A stretch of 49,832 nucleotides of DNA from Candidatus Gastranaerophilales bacterium (GCA_003150395.1 QAMI01000066.1:1-49832); one strand, 5' to 3'. Positions 1 to 8,466 are shown, counted from the first letter of the stretch. A program made the numbers and translations. Notes: generated from the sequence alone by a model not told the origin.

Positions 1-13
1 CCCCCCCCCCCCC
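1..13. other. poly-C run at contig edge
   Basis: Thirteen consecutive C at the very start of an otherwise AT-rich sequence. It falls inside the 5' end of a minus-strand gene, where it would encode Gly codons. I read it as a sequencing or assembly artefact at a contig end rather than biology. Confidence 0.7.
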
Positions 14-35
14 GAAATTCAATCATGACGTACAT
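1..35 (-). CDS. 5' fragment of a truncated gene downstream of the helicase
   Basis: On the minus strand a perfect Shine-Dalgarno sequence (AAAGGAGG, complement of 41-48) is followed by ATG at 33-35 and the codons for MYVMIEF before the poly-C run begins. The gene starts 25 bases after the helicase stop, so it is probably the next gene of the same operon. Only seven codons are real sequence, so no function can be given. Confidence 0.5.
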   Translation of the reverse strand, partial: MYVMIEFRGGG

Positions 36-60
36 TTCAACCTCCTTTATTATGCAAATT

Positions 61-2346
61 TTAATCCAGATCTACAGGTTCTCTTTGAATTTTATCAATT
101 GCCTCGCGGGCAGTAAAAACAAGAGCTTCAGGCACATTTTCAATCGTAGTAAACTGCCTTAAAACATCAACGACACGTTTAAAAGCTCTTACAATATCAC
201 CTTCGCCAATATCAATCTGCCCGCAAATAGATTCCCACTCTGCGCCTTCAACCCAAAGCTCAATAAGCGATGAAAAATATGGATTTATATATAATGGCGC
301 ATCCACCTGGTAATTATTTTGAATTTTCTCGATTTTACGACGAATATTTCTGATTAAATTTAAAGTCTTTCTGACAGGCTCAGAGAATGGTATATATGGA
401 ATTTCAATTCTCAAATCTTCGGTTGTAATCGCACAAATAACACCTGCCAATTGCGATGGAGTTAATTTTTCGAGAATTCCGGAGAAAATTATTTCGGAAA
501 TGTAAAGTTCGTTTTCCGAACGTATTTGTGACGTAGTTATTCCGCGTTCAGTCGGATAATCGTCTATAAGATACCCGAAATCTATCAAAACGCTTCTGTG
601 CGCCAAAAACTTGTTCCAAAAAATATCACGCTGTCTGTCGACCTCTTTTTCAAGTTTTTTCTGACGAATATTTAGCCGCTCGATAACTTCAATATTTTTT
701 GAATGCTTTTTATAAAGCTTGCAGGTATCGCAATGAAAGTCATGCATTTTAGCAAGCATTGCCTTTGTCTCGCGGCCAAACTGAATTGCCTCTGTTGAAA
801 GCGGTCTGTTTTTTGTTTTCTCTTGTTTGCAAATTTTTTTGTAAGTTTGCCGGTTTTGGACATAAATATGGCGAATTTTGTCATATTCAAATAGTTCGCT
901 GTCAGAATATTTATGCGGACAGGTAAATTGACGTTCCGCAATTTCGCGGTTATTAAGTTCAATTTGCTTTAAAATGGGCTGCAAACGTGAACCTGATGAA
1001 AAATATCCGAAACTTTTTAAAATAAGTTCCTTTGCCTCATCAAGAGAGAAGCGTTGAAGTAAATTGAGCACCATTGAATAACTTGGAGAGAAACGGCTTT
1101 CAAGGGGATTTGCGTCGCTTAAAACAAGTTCTGCAACCTCCTCCGGGGATTGAAACGGTGTTCCTACAATAGTAACATAACCGACTTCATCCATTCCGCG
1201 ACGTCCTGCTCGGCCTGACATTTGCAAAAATTCGCTTGCTGTAAGCATTCTATGCCCGCTGTCAGTACGTTTGCTCGTTGAACTTATAACAGTTGAACGC
1301 GCCGGCATATTTATTCCAGCCGCAAGGGTTTCAGTAGCAAAAACAACTTTTATCAAACCTTTTTGGAAAAGTTTTTCAACCAAACACTTCCACGATGGCA
1401 AAAGTCCGGCGTGATGCGAAGCTACACCACAAAGCAGATATTCAATATGTTTGTTGTTATAAAGATAAGGATTTTCTGCGATGTAATCATCTATAAACTG
1501 ACGGATTTGTGCTTGTTCTCCGGGAGTTACAAGTTCAAGCCCCGCACATTTTTCCATTTGTTCGTCGCATTTGCGGCGGGAAAATGTAAAGTAAATTGCC
1601 GGGAGCATGTCTTGTGACTGCAAGTTTCTAACAACTTCTTTTACATAACTTTTTTGTTTCATCTTTCCGTGTGCAAATTGGCGGCGCTCGGGTTTAATTC
1701 TGTTATTCAAAGCACCTGATGGCGTCAAAAGCGGAAGTAATTTTGTAGGCTGAGAACTGTCAAAGTAGAAAAACTTCAACGGAACAGGACGAAAATCAGT
1801 ATTTACAAGCTCTGTTTTTGAATGAACAGTATTTATCCAGTCCGTAAGTTCTTGAGCATTTGCAACTGTTGCAGAAAGCGCGATAATCTGAACATTTGTC
1901 GGGCAATAAATAATACTTTCCTCCCAAACAGTTCCGCGCTGCTCGTCGTTCATATAATGAACTTCATCAAGCACAACATATTTTACGTCTTTCATATTAT
2001 CAGCAACAGCGCCAAAATTCGTGCCATAAAGCATGTTCCTGAAAACTTCCGTTGTCATAACAACGATTTGAGCGTTGCGATTGATAGAAGTGTCGCCGGT
2101 AAGAAGACCTACTTTATCAGTTCCGTATTTTTCACCGAAATCATAGAATTTCTGGTTTGAAAGCGCCTTCAGCGGTGTTGTATAAAAAACTCTTGTTCCT
2201 TCTTCAAGTGCACGATGAATTGCGTGCTGGGCAATAACTGTCTTTCCAGCCCCGGTCGGCGCGCAAACCACAACGCTTTTACCTTCATTTATAAAATTAC
2301 ACGCGTCTTTTTGAAATTCATCCAGCTCAAATGGGAATTCGTGCAT
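61..2346 (-). CDS. Ski2-like DEAD/DEAH-box RNA helicase
   Basis: A superfamily 2 ATP-dependent helicase of about 761 residues, of the Ski2/Mtr4-like type found in cyanobacteria, expected to unwind RNA in the cytoplasm. Visible motifs in order: Walker A APTGAGKT near residue 30, DEVH (motif II) near 130, SAT (motif III) near 160, and QMSGRAGRRG (motif VI) near 380. The long helical C-terminal half, ending with a segment rich in basic residues, fits the DSHCT-type domain of the family. There are two in-frame starts: TTG at 2352 and ATG at 2346. I chose the ATG because AAAGGA lies six bases before it. The partial gene at 1-35 follows closely. Helicase identity is clear; the exact RNA substrate is not. 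Confidence 0.9.
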   Translation of the reverse strand: MHEFPFELDEFQKDACNFINEGKSVVVCAPTGAGKTVIAQHAIHRALEEGTRVFYTTPLKALSNQKFYDFGEKYGTDKVGLLTGDTSINRNAQIVVMTTEVFRNMLYGTNFGAVADNMKDVKYVVLDEVHYMNDEQRGTVWEESIIYCPTNVQIIALSATVANAQELTDWINTVHSKTELVNTDFRPVPLKFFYFDSSQPTKLLPLLTPSGALNNRIKPERRQFAHGKMKQKSYVKEVVRNLQSQDMLPAIYFTFSRRKCDEQMEKCAGLELVTPGEQAQIRQFIDDYIAENPYLYNNKHIEYLLCGVASHHAGLLPSWKCLVEKLFQKGLIKVVFATETLAAGINMPARSTVISSTSKRTDSGHRMLTASEFLQMSGRAGRRGMDEVGYVTIVGTPFQSPEEVAELVLSDANPLESRFSPSYSMVLNLLQRFSLDEAKELILKSFGYFSSGSRLQPILKQIELNNREIAERQFTCPHKYSDSELFEYDKIRHIYVQNRQTYKKICKQEKTKNRPLSTEAIQFGRETKAMLAKMHDFHCDTCKLYKKHSKNIEVIERLNIRQKKLEKEVDRQRDIFWNKFLAHRSVLIDFGYLIDDYPTERGITTSQIRSENELYISEIIFSGILEKLTPSQLAGVICAITTEDLRIEIPYIPFSEPVRKTLNLIRNIRRKIEKIQNNYQVDAPLYINPYFSSLIELWVEGAEWESICGQIDIGEGDIVRAFKRVVDVLRQFTTIENVPEALVFTAREAIDKIQREPVDLD

Positions 2347-2476
2347 TATCAATCCTTTAAAAAACTATTCCTTTTATTATTATAGCATATTTTATAAATA
2401 TATGAAATATTATTTGAAACTAATAGCAAAAAATTTTATTCACTGGTTTATAACTGATAAATTAAAGGAGAAAATA

Positions 2477-2863
2477 ATGAAAATAAGCAGCTATCAATCA
2501 AATCAAACTTTCGGAATGGCGATTCATTCAAATGCAAACGTTAATAAAATTCTTCAATCAAGAATCAAAAAAGTAAAAGATTTAGAGAAATTAAATAAAA
2601 TAATAGAGCAGGAAGCTAAAAACAAATCAATTGATATAACTTTATTAGCGAATACAGACAATACCACCTTATGCGGAAATATATACTCAACCAACGCCAA
2701 CACAAAATTTTTCAAAAGTTATTCTGAAAATTTTCTAACAAAAATAATACAAGGCCCAGTTGGATTTATCGAAAAACTTGCTAATATTGCAGATAAACAA
2801 GCCGCAAAATATAAAGAAGCAAATTCATTAAATTTTGATGAAGTATTTAACAAATTAAAATAG
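2477..2863 (+). CDS. Hypothetical protein, 128 aa
   Basis: A small soluble protein with no family I recognise. It is rich in Asn, Lys and Ile and has no signal peptide or membrane segment. The reading frame is open from 2402, but the likely start is ATG at 2477, which has AAAGGAG at 2464-2470 at ideal spacing. The N-terminus contains the phrase NQTFGMAI, and short FG-containing N-termini of this kind are common in hypothetical proteins of this lineage. It converges on serS and shares the hairpin terminator at 2870-2893 with it. Confidence 0.6.
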   Translation: MKISSYQSNQTFGMAIHSNANVNKILQSRIKKVKDLEKLNKIIEQEAKNKSIDITLLANTDNTTLCGNIYSTNANTKFFKSYSENFLTKIIQGPVGFIEKLANIADKQAAKYKEANSLNFDEVFNKLK

Positions 2864-2869
2864 CCGATA

Positions 2870-2893
2870 AAAAGCTCCCTTTTGGGAGCTTTT
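2870..2893. terminator. Bidirectional terminator between hypothetical gene and serS
   Basis: A 10-bp stem (AAAAGCTCCC at 2870-2879, GGGAGCTTTT at 2884-2893) closes a four-base TTTT loop. T-rich tracts lie on both sides, so it can stop transcription of both convergent genes. Confidence 0.85.
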
Positions 2894-4158
2894 TAAATCT
2901 TATCAAATCCAGTGTATTTTCTTAAGACTTCCGGAATGATAATCGTTCCGTCAGGCTGCTGGTAATTTTCAACGATTGCTGCAAAAGTTCTTCCAACAGC
3001 AAGCCCTGAACCGTTTATTGTATGAACAAGTCTTACCTTGCCGGTTGCTTTCTCGCGGTAACGAATGTTTGCACGGCGAGCTTGATAATCACCGTAATTA
3101 GAACAGCTTGAAATTTCTTTATAAGTTCCATAAGACGGCATCCAAACTTCTAAATCCCAGCATTTGTTTGCTGAAAATCCGATATCGCCTGTTGACAAGG
3201 CTTCACGTCGGTATGGAAGTTCAAGCAATTGAAGCATTTTTTCAGCATCTTCAGTCAATTTTTCGTGTTCTTCCGCGCTTGTTTCAGGCGTACAGAGTTT
3301 TACCAATTCGACTTTATTAAACTGGTGAACGCGTATTAAACCGCGGGTGTCTTTTCCTGCTGAACCGGATTCACGGCGAAAACAGGGCGTATATGCTGTC
3401 ATATATTTAGGCAGATCATCCTCGCTTAGAATTTCGTTTGCATAAATATTTGTAACAGGAACTTCAGCTGTCGGAATTAAGTATAAATCCTCATCAACAC
3501 ATTTATACATGTCTTCAGCGAATTTTGGAAGCTGACCTGTACCTGTCATTGTTGCAGAATTCGCCATAAAAGGCGGCAGAATTTCTTCATAACCCTGTTC
3601 GGATGTATGATAATCAAGGAAAAAGTTTATAATTGCTCGCTCTAGTTTTGCGCCTTTAGCGCGGTAAAGAATAAAACGGCTTTGTGAAAGCTTTACGCCA
3701 CGTTCAAAGTCAACAAGCCCTTTTTCTTCGCATAAATCCCAGTGAGCTTTAAATTCAAAATCAAACTTTCGCGGCTCACCCCATTTATAAACTTCAACAT
3801 TATCATCTTCAGAAAATCCGATTGGAGTTGTTTCATCAGGAATATTCGGAATATGCAGAAGAATATTTCGTTGTTTAGCATCCAGTTCATTTTGTTTTTC
3901 TTCTAAGGCTTTGATATCATCGCCGATTTTGCGGACATCTTCCTGAATTGCATCTGTATTTTCGCCTTTTTTCTTTAATTCGCCAATTTTTTGAGATTCT
4001 GCTTTTCTTTTTGCTCTTAATTCATCGGCTTGCGTTTGAATTTTGCGGCGTTCTTCATCAATCTTAATAACTTCGTCTATTGATAATTCCGGGTTTCTTC
4101 TTTTTAAAAGTTCGTTAATTTTATCGGGGTTTTCACGAATTAGTTTGATATCAAGCAT
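2893..4158 (-). CDS. serS: Seryl-tRNA synthetase
   Basis: Charges tRNA-Ser with serine (class II aminoacyl-tRNA synthetase, cytoplasmic). The 421-residue length is typical. The first about 110 residues form the charged antiparallel coiled-coil arm that contacts the tRNA long variable arm. The catalytic core follows, with motif 2 seen as CFRRESGSAGKDTRGLIR (near 265-282) and motif 3 as NGSGLAVGRT (near 385). ATG at 4158 is preceded by AGAGG. It is monocistronic in appearance, and its stop codon lies within the shared terminator hairpin. Confidence 0.97.
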   Translation of the reverse strand: MLDIKLIRENPDKINELLKRRNPELSIDEVIKIDEERRKIQTQADELRAKRKAESQKIGELKKKGENTDAIQEDVRKIGDDIKALEEKQNELDAKQRNILLHIPNIPDETTPIGFSEDDNVEVYKWGEPRKFDFEFKAHWDLCEEKGLVDFERGVKLSQSRFILYRAKGAKLERAIINFFLDYHTSEQGYEEILPPFMANSATMTGTGQLPKFAEDMYKCVDEDLYLIPTAEVPVTNIYANEILSEDDLPKYMTAYTPCFRRESGSAGKDTRGLIRVHQFNKVELVKLCTPETSAEEHEKLTEDAEKMLQLLELPYRREALSTGDIGFSANKCWDLEVWMPSYGTYKEISSCSNYGDYQARRANIRYREKATGKVRLVHTINGSGLAVGRTFAAIVENYQQPDGTIIIPEVLRKYTGFDKI

Positions 4159-4247
4159 TTTTGACCTCTTTCATCTTATTATTTATAGCAAAAATATTAT
4201 AATTTAAAGAAATATTATAATCAAGATTGGATAAATCTTAAGATTGA

Positions 4248-4275
4248 TTGCAAAATTTTAAAAATAGTGCATAAT
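4248..4275 (+). promoter_or_regulatory. Putative promoter of the 107-aa gene
   Basis: TTGCAA at 4248-4253 and CATAAT at 4270-4275 are separated by 16 bases, with TG just before the -10 box. Transcription would begin at about 4282, leaving a leader of about 15 bases that holds the Shine-Dalgarno sequence. Confidence 0.4.
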
Positions 4276-4296
4276 TATTATAGGGAGAATGTGTGT

Positions 4297-4620
4297 ATGT
4301 TCAGAAAAATTGTTTCAAAACTAAATAACCAAAAGAAACAAAAAGCCGTTCAGGGAATGATTAATCCGATTTCAGCAAATTTTGAACCTGCCAAAAATGA
4401 TTTTCTTGACGGACTTTCAAAACGCGCAGTTGAAATGTTTGAAAGGCAATGCGACATCAAAAACTTTTCAAAGCTTGCACTTTCTGATATGGACAACATT
4501 TCCCACAACGAAATAATGCAAGAAATGCTTAATAAAGGCGTTGTTGACCCTTTTGAAGATGAGAAACTTGCCGAACTTGCAAATAATGAGAAATTTTTAA
4601 AGGATTTAGGGCTTCTATAG
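4297..4620 (+). CDS. Hypothetical protein, 107 aa
   Basis: A small soluble protein that I do not recognise. It has a basic N-terminus (about 20 residues) and a helical, acidic C-terminal half ending in LKDLGLL. The frame is open from a GTG at 4267, but ATG at 4297 has AGGGAGA at 4282-4288 at good spacing. Its TAG stop interlocks with that of the convergent XRE regulator: both stops lie in the palindrome CTATAG at 4615-4620. Confidence 0.55.
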   Translation: MFRKIVSKLNNQKKQKAVQGMINPISANFEPAKNDFLDGLSKRAVEMFERQCDIKNFSKLALSDMDNISHNEIMQEMLNKGVVDPFEDEKLAELANNEKFLKDLGLL

Positions 4621-4929
4621 TATTTCGATGAGCCTGTAAATAATTTTGAGCTGTTCTTTATTTAGGTCATTCAGACGTGATGAAATAGCATTAATTAATT
4701 CTTTGTCTGATTTTTCCAGATAATCAAAATCAAAAAGTTCTTTCATTTCAACCTCTAAAGCTTCTGCTATTTTTAAAAGCGAAGAGGCAGGGAAAGTATT
4801 TCCACACTCAATATTACTTATGCTGCGTCTGTCAAGAGAAACCATTTCTGCGAAATTTTCCTGTGATAGATTTTTTTTTCGGCGCAATTCTTTTATTCTT
4901 GCGCCAAGTTTAGCTTTGAGTGTATTCAT
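4615..4929 (-). CDS. XRE-family HTH transcriptional regulator
   Basis: A small DNA-binding regulator of about 104 residues. Residues 5-60 form a Cro/CI-type helix-turn-helix: IKELRRKKNLSQENFAEMV, then DRRSISNIECGN, then LLKIAEALEVEMKELF. The C-terminal 40 residues are helical and may dimerise. An upstream ATG at 4944 is in frame, but the start at 4929 matches the usual family start (MNTLKAKLGARIKEL). No Shine-Dalgarno sequence precedes either. The gene is divergent from a prepilin gene, with nested inverted repeats between them that are plausible operators. The target is inferred from position only. Confidence 0.85.
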   Translation of the reverse strand: MNTLKAKLGARIKELRRKKNLSQENFAEMVSLDRRSISNIECGNTFPASSLLKIAEALEVEMKELFDFDYLEKSDKELINAISSRLNDLNKEQLKIIYRLIEIL

Positions 4930-5004
4930 ACTAAAATGATACATTACTTTTAAAATATTTATAAGGAATTTTTCGTGGCAAAATCCTACATATTGCTAAA
5001 TATA

Positions 5005-5041
5005 ATTTCTCATGTTATAGTTAAATGTGAAATATAACATG
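5005..5041. promoter_or_regulatory. Nested inverted repeats between XRE gene and prepilin gene
   Basis: CATGTTATA (5011-5019) and TATAACATG (5033-5041) form a perfect 9-bp inverted repeat. ATTTCTCAT (5005-5013) and ATGTGAAAT (5025-5033) form a second with one mismatch. The two share arms and cannot both form in one RNA. A TATAAT box lies at 5001-5006, so the repeats cover the expected transcription start. They also run into the prepilin Shine-Dalgarno sequence (GGAG at 5041-5044). They could be an operator for the adjacent XRE protein or a switchable RNA leader. Confidence 0.55.
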
Positions 5042-5052
5042 GAGCTGAAATT

Positions 5053-5841
5053 ATGAAAAAAACAATTGCAGACAGTGCTTCTCATTTGGAAATGCAGAAA
5101 AAATTATATTTACATGCATTTACACTAGCAGAAGTGTTGATTACATTGGGCATTATTGGAATAGTAGCGGCAATGACACTGCCAGCGCTGGTTGGAAACT
5201 GGAAAAAGAAAACCATTGAAGCACGTCTTAAAAAATTCTATTCTGTTGCAAATCAAGCCATAATTCTTTCAGAGATAAAAAATGGACCTAAAGAATATTG
5301 GCCGTGTTTTGTTAACTTATGTGACAACAGGATTTCCACAGAAAATTTTAAAGATTGGTATAACACATATTTAAATGACTTTTTAAATACAATCCATGTT
5401 GAGCATTTCAGAGATGCAGGAGGGGTAAATAGCGCTGCGTATTTTGAAGATGGCAGTCTAATGATAATTAAAAATGGATATGATATCTATTTTTATCCAT
5501 TCGCTAAGGATTTTAAAAAAGAAAAATTCACAGAAGTAACTGAAGACGGTACTAGGACAAGACCTGATTGCGGGAAAAAATATTTTGCATTTTCATTTCA
5601 GCCAGGCAACAAAAAAGAAAGTTCAAAATATTATCAAGGCAAAGGCATAGAACCCTATCGCACATTAATATGCACTAAAAATGAAGAGGGTTTAACAATA
5701 TGTAACACTCTTACAAGGGAAGAGCTTATCAATAATTCGGAATATGGATGTAATAAGAGTTCTCCATTCAAAGTTTATTGTACTGCTCTTATTCAAGATA
5801 ACAACTGGGCAATTCCCGAAGATTACCCATTTAAATTTTGA
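5053..5841 (+). CDS. Type IV prepilin/pseudopilin-like protein
   Basis: A secreted or surface fibre subunit of 262 residues. A 22-residue leader ending in HA is followed by the class III signal FTLAEVLITLGIIGIVAAMT, with Glu at +5 of the mature protein as needed for assembly and N-methylation. The hydrophobic helix spans about residues 23-45, followed by a soluble domain with several Cys that may form disulfides. The residue before the cleavage site is Ala where Gly is usual for prepilin peptidase. Long families of such pilins are typical of gut Melainabacteria. The gene end overlaps the convergent isocitrate dehydrogenase gene by 19 bases. The exact pilin class is unknown. Confidence 0.85.
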   Translation: MKKTIADSASHLEMQKKLYLHAFTLAEVLITLGIIGIVAAMTLPALVGNWKKKTIEARLKKFYSVANQAIILSEIKNGPKEYWPCFVNLCDNRISTENFKDWYNTYLNDFLNTIHVEHFRDAGGVNSAAYFEDGSLMIIKNGYDIYFYPFAKDFKKEKFTEVTEDGTRTRPDCGKKYFAFSFQPGNKKESSKYYQGKGIEPYRTLICTKNEEGLTICNTLTREELINNSEYGCNKSSPFKVYCTALIQDNNWAIPEDYPFKF

Positions 5842-6836
5842 TTATTAATATTTTTTATTACTGCATCCGCGAACTCTCTTGTGCCGAGATTACCGCCTAA
5901 ATCAGCAGTGCATTCACCTTTTTCAAGAGTTTTAAATAATGCGCATTCAATTTTCTCAGCGTAGTCGGGTTCGCCGATATATTTTAGCATTTCAATTGCA
6001 GAAAGTAATAGTGCAGTTGGGTTCGCCTTGTTTTGTCCCTTGATGTCAGGCGCCGAGCCATGAACAGGCTCAAATACAGCGCAATCAAGCCCGATATTCG
6101 CGCCTTGTGCAACACCAAGCCCGCCAATTAAGCCGGCACACAAATCTGAAACAATATCGCCGTATAAATTGGGTAAAACCAAAACGTCAAACTGGTTAGG
6201 ATTTTGAACAAGCTGCATGCAAAGATTATCTACTAAAATCTCACGTTTTTTTATTTGAGGATAGCTTTCTGCAACCTTACGGTAAGTATCTAAGAATAAT
6301 CCGTCAGAAAGCTTCATAATGTTCGCTTTTGTAACAACACAAACTTCTTTACGGCAATTTTTAACTGCATAGTCAAAAGCAAATTTGCATATTCGTTCGC
6401 TTGCATTTCTTGTAATTATTTTAATACTTTCTGCCGTATTTTCATCAACTTTACGCTCAATTCCAGCATATAAATCCTCTGTATTCTCACGAACAACAAC
6501 AATATCAACACCATCAAAACGGGTTTTGACCTTTGGAAGGTTCTTACACGGACGCAAATTTGCATACAAATCAAGGTCTTTTCTTAGCTGAACATTGACC
6601 GAACGGAAGCCTTTACCAATTGGTGTCGTCACCGGAGCTTTAAGTGCAATTTTATTTTTTTTAATAGACTCTAAAACTCGTTCGGGAAGAGGAGTTCCTT
6701 CCTTTTCAATAACCTCCTCGCCTGCAGTTTGCAGCTCCCAATTAATCTTTAACCCCGAAGCCTCAATTATTCTGACAACCGCCTCAGAAATTTCAGGCCC
6801 TATACCATCTCCGTTAATAAGTGTAATATTATGCAT
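5823..6836 (-). CDS. icd: Isocitrate dehydrogenase, NAD-type (IDH3-like)
   Basis: A beta-decarboxylating dehydrogenase of 337 residues, expected to convert isocitrate to 2-oxoglutarate. Family marks are INGDGIGPEI at the N-terminus, FRSVNVQLRK carrying the substrate-binding Ser and Arg, VVRENTEDLYAGIE, the metal-site stretch LPNLYGDIVSDLCAG, and EPVHGSAPDIKGQ near the nucleotide site. FRSVN with ENTEDLYAG fits isocitrate dehydrogenase better than isopropylmalate dehydrogenase, but the families are close and I cannot prove specificity. The start codon directly follows the stop of the upstream 66-aa gene (TAAATG), so the two are co-transcribed and probably translationally coupled; AAGGGGA precedes the start. 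Confidence 0.85.
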   Translation of the reverse strand: MHNITLINGDGIGPEISEAVVRIIEASGLKINWELQTAGEEVIEKEGTPLPERVLESIKKNKIALKAPVTTPIGKGFRSVNVQLRKDLDLYANLRPCKNLPKVKTRFDGVDIVVVRENTEDLYAGIERKVDENTAESIKIITRNASERICKFAFDYAVKNCRKEVCVVTKANIMKLSDGLFLDTYRKVAESYPQIKKREILVDNLCMQLVQNPNQFDVLVLPNLYGDIVSDLCAGLIGGLGVAQGANIGLDCAVFEPVHGSAPDIKGQNKANPTALLLSAIEMLKYIGEPDYAEKIECALFKTLEKGECTADLGGNLGTREFADAVIKNINNQNLNG

Positions 6837-7037
6837 TTAATCCCCTTTTACAATATGCAGCTTTCTTTTAAATTCTCTGTAAAATCCACAATCTGTTACT
6901 TGAAGAGAGTTTTCGAGAAAAACATCACCCTGTGCAAGCGCTGAAAGTAAAGGACAGTTCAAATCCTGAACATAATTTTGACAACTTATGCACAAATCAT
7001 CGTTCTCAATAAAGACTTTAGATTCCAAGCAATACAT
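6837..7037 (-). CDS. Small Cys-containing protein, 66 aa, coupled to icd
   Basis: An unrecognised 66-residue protein with five Cys (residues 3, 17, 20, 28 and 50), including CISC (17-20), which could bind a metal. It directly precedes icd with no gap, so it may be a regulator or partner of that enzyme, or only the leading gene of the operon. There is no Shine-Dalgarno sequence. A consensus promoter ends six bases before the ATG, so the mRNA is probably leaderless. Confidence 0.6.
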   Translation of the reverse strand: MYCLESKVFIENDDLCISCQNYVQDLNCPLLSALAQGDVFLENSLQVTDCGFYREFKRKLHIVKGD

Positions 7038-7043
7038 AAAATA

Positions 7044-7072
7044 ATTATAACTCGTATTAAACAGTTTGTAAA
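7044..7072 (-). promoter_or_regulatory. Promoter of the 66-aa/icd operon (leaderless)
   Basis: Read on the minus strand: TTTACA (complement of 7067-7072), 17-base spacer, TATAAT (complement of 7044-7049). Six bases then separate the -10 box from ATG at 7037, so transcription should start at or next to the A of the start codon. Confidence 0.65.
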
Positions 7073-7106
7073 TGAGTTTTAAAGGCGTGTTTGTTTTAAA
7101 AAATAT

Positions 7107-7352
7107 TTAAGCTTCCGGCGGACCGTCAGGATTAATTTTTTCTTTCCAAGCTTTTATTATACGCTTTTTAATTGTTTCAACATCTTCAGGCGTGTATTTT
7201 TCGTAATTTCGCGGCATATGAATGTAACTCCAAGCGGCTCGAATATGTTCTTCGGTATCAATCGGGTATTTGTCATTTTCAGAGTCAGCAAATTTTACAT
7301 CGCCATATTCATGAAGCCCTCTGTTCTTATAAATGTCATCTCTTTTTTCCAT
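7107..7352 (-). CDS. DUF6582-like small protein, 81 aa
   Basis: A short acidic and basic soluble protein. The core KYPIDTEEHIRAAWSYI, followed by a Y-P-E-[DE]-V-x-[TI]-I-K-x-R-I-x-x-A-[WA] pattern, matches a small domain found across bacteria and in some phage structural and prohead proteins. The function is unknown. The frame extends to a TTG at 7367, but the ATG at 7352 gives the natural N-terminus MEKRDD. The start is uncertain because neither has a strong Shine-Dalgarno sequence. It is divergent from the gene at 7511. Confidence 0.7.
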   Translation of the reverse strand: MEKRDDIYKNRGLHEYGDVKFADSENDKYPIDTEEHIRAAWSYIHMPRNYEKYTPEDVETIKKRIIKAWKEKINPDGPPEA

Positions 7353-7414
7353 AGAAATATTTTCCAAAATAACTTACAATTTTGCATTGTACATATGGCT
7401 GAGAAAAAAGATAT

Positions 7415-7432
7415 TTTACATTTTGTTACAAT
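7415..7432 (+). promoter_or_regulatory. HLR1-like direct repeat (RpaB-type site)
   Basis: TTTACATTTTGTTACAAT contains TTACA at 7416-7420 and 7426-7430, period 10. It fits every position of the cyanobacterial HLR1 consensus (G/T)TTACA(T/A)(T/A)NN(G/T)TTACA(T/A)(T/A). It lies in the divergent region between 7352 and 7511. If TATATA at 7476-7481 is the -10 box, the element is centred about 65 bases before the start of transcription, a position where RpaB activates in cyanobacteria. Confidence 0.5.
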
Positions 7433-7510
7433 TTTAAAATTAAAGTCAATTCTTCGTCAGAAATTTTTTTTTATGTATATAAGGTTAGGTAATTTAAAGG
7501 TAGGTAAACT

Positions 7511-8326
7511 ATGACAAGTGTCAATGGGTTTATGTCAGATGCATGGCGTGTCACAAAAGCTATGCCGGGATTTATACTTGGTACGGAAGCTGAACTTATG
7601 GGTGAAACCTTGCGCCAATCATACAAAGAGAAAGGATTTACCGGCTTTCGCCAGCAAATAGGCGACGCTTTTGTAAAAGGTATGGAAAACCATGAAAATG
7701 CAGTTAAAGCAAATAATGGCTTTTTCAGAAAAATGTGGGCGGATATAACAAGTATTATTCCGGATACAAAAAATGGCTGGAAAGAGGCCGGATTACTTGC
7801 CGAAAGTGCAAATAAAACAGGTTTGTCAAAACTTTGGCCTCAAATAAAAAGTTTGGGAAAAGTTTTCGGCAAAAGAATGCCTCTTATAGGTGCAGCATTA
7901 ACTCTTGCATTTGAACTTCCAAATATTGCAAAAGCAACCTGGAATGACGGTCTTCTAAGCGGTGTTGGAGAAACAGCAAAAACCGGTGTTCGCTTAGGCC
8001 TAGGTGCCGTCGGCGGTGCAATTGGCTCTGCGCTAATTCCAATACCGCTTTTAGGCTCTGTGGTTGGTTATGCAATAGGTGATATGATAGGTAAATTTGT
8101 TGTTGGTAAATCATATTCCGAAAAGCAAGCAGAAAGTGCTCAAGCTTCAAACAACGGTCAAACAACAGCAAACAACTTCCAGTTTGATCCTAATAGTGTT
8201 CCTGGTTGCGGAAAGTTGATGAGCGATGAAGAATTTCAAAAACTCCAGCAATCATATATGCAGATGGCAAATCCCACTGCAAATGGCTTAATGATGCCGC
8301 AAGCAGGTTTTAATACGATTGGCTAA
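7511..8326 (+). CDS. Glycine-zipper hypothetical protein, 271 aa
   Basis: No known family recognised. Residues 1-110 are amphipathic and soluble. A hydrophobic Gly/Ala-rich stretch follows at about 124-200, containing LIGAALTLAFELPNIAKA and GAVGGAIGSALIPIPLLGSVVGYAIG, with small-x3-small spacing typical of glycine zippers that insert into or span membranes. The tail is polar and rich in Gln/Asn. The downstream gene at 8467 shares the order 'A-L-x-L-A-x3-P-x-I-A' then a Gly/Ala-rich segment, so the two look like paralogues. There is no signal peptide. AAAGGTAGG precedes the ATG. It is followed by a strong terminator, so it is its own unit. Confidence 0.65.
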   Translation: MTSVNGFMSDAWRVTKAMPGFILGTEAELMGETLRQSYKEKGFTGFRQQIGDAFVKGMENHENAVKANNGFFRKMWADITSIIPDTKNGWKEAGLLAESANKTGLSKLWPQIKSLGKVFGKRMPLIGAALTLAFELPNIAKATWNDGLLSGVGETAKTGVRLGLGAVGGAIGSALIPIPLLGSVVGYAIGDMIGKFVVGKSYSEKQAESAQASNNGQTTANNFQFDPNSVPGCGKLMSDEEFQKLQQSYMQMANPTANGLMMPQAGFNTIG

Positions 8327-8358
8327 AATTAACTCCAAATCCCCTGCAACCCTGGGGT

Positions 8359-8392
8359 AAAAGTCCTAAGTTTAACAAAACTTAGGACTTTT
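8359..8392 (+). terminator. Rho-independent terminator after the 271-aa gene
   Basis: A 15-bp perfect stem (8359-8373 paired with 8378-8392) with loop AACA, ending in TTTT. It separates the two glycine-zipper genes into distinct transcripts. Confidence 0.9.
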
Positions 8393-8466
8393 CACATAGA
8401 AAAAGCAATTTTTTAATTTAAAAATACTTTATATAATTACGGGGAAATTTTAAAAAGGGAAAAATT

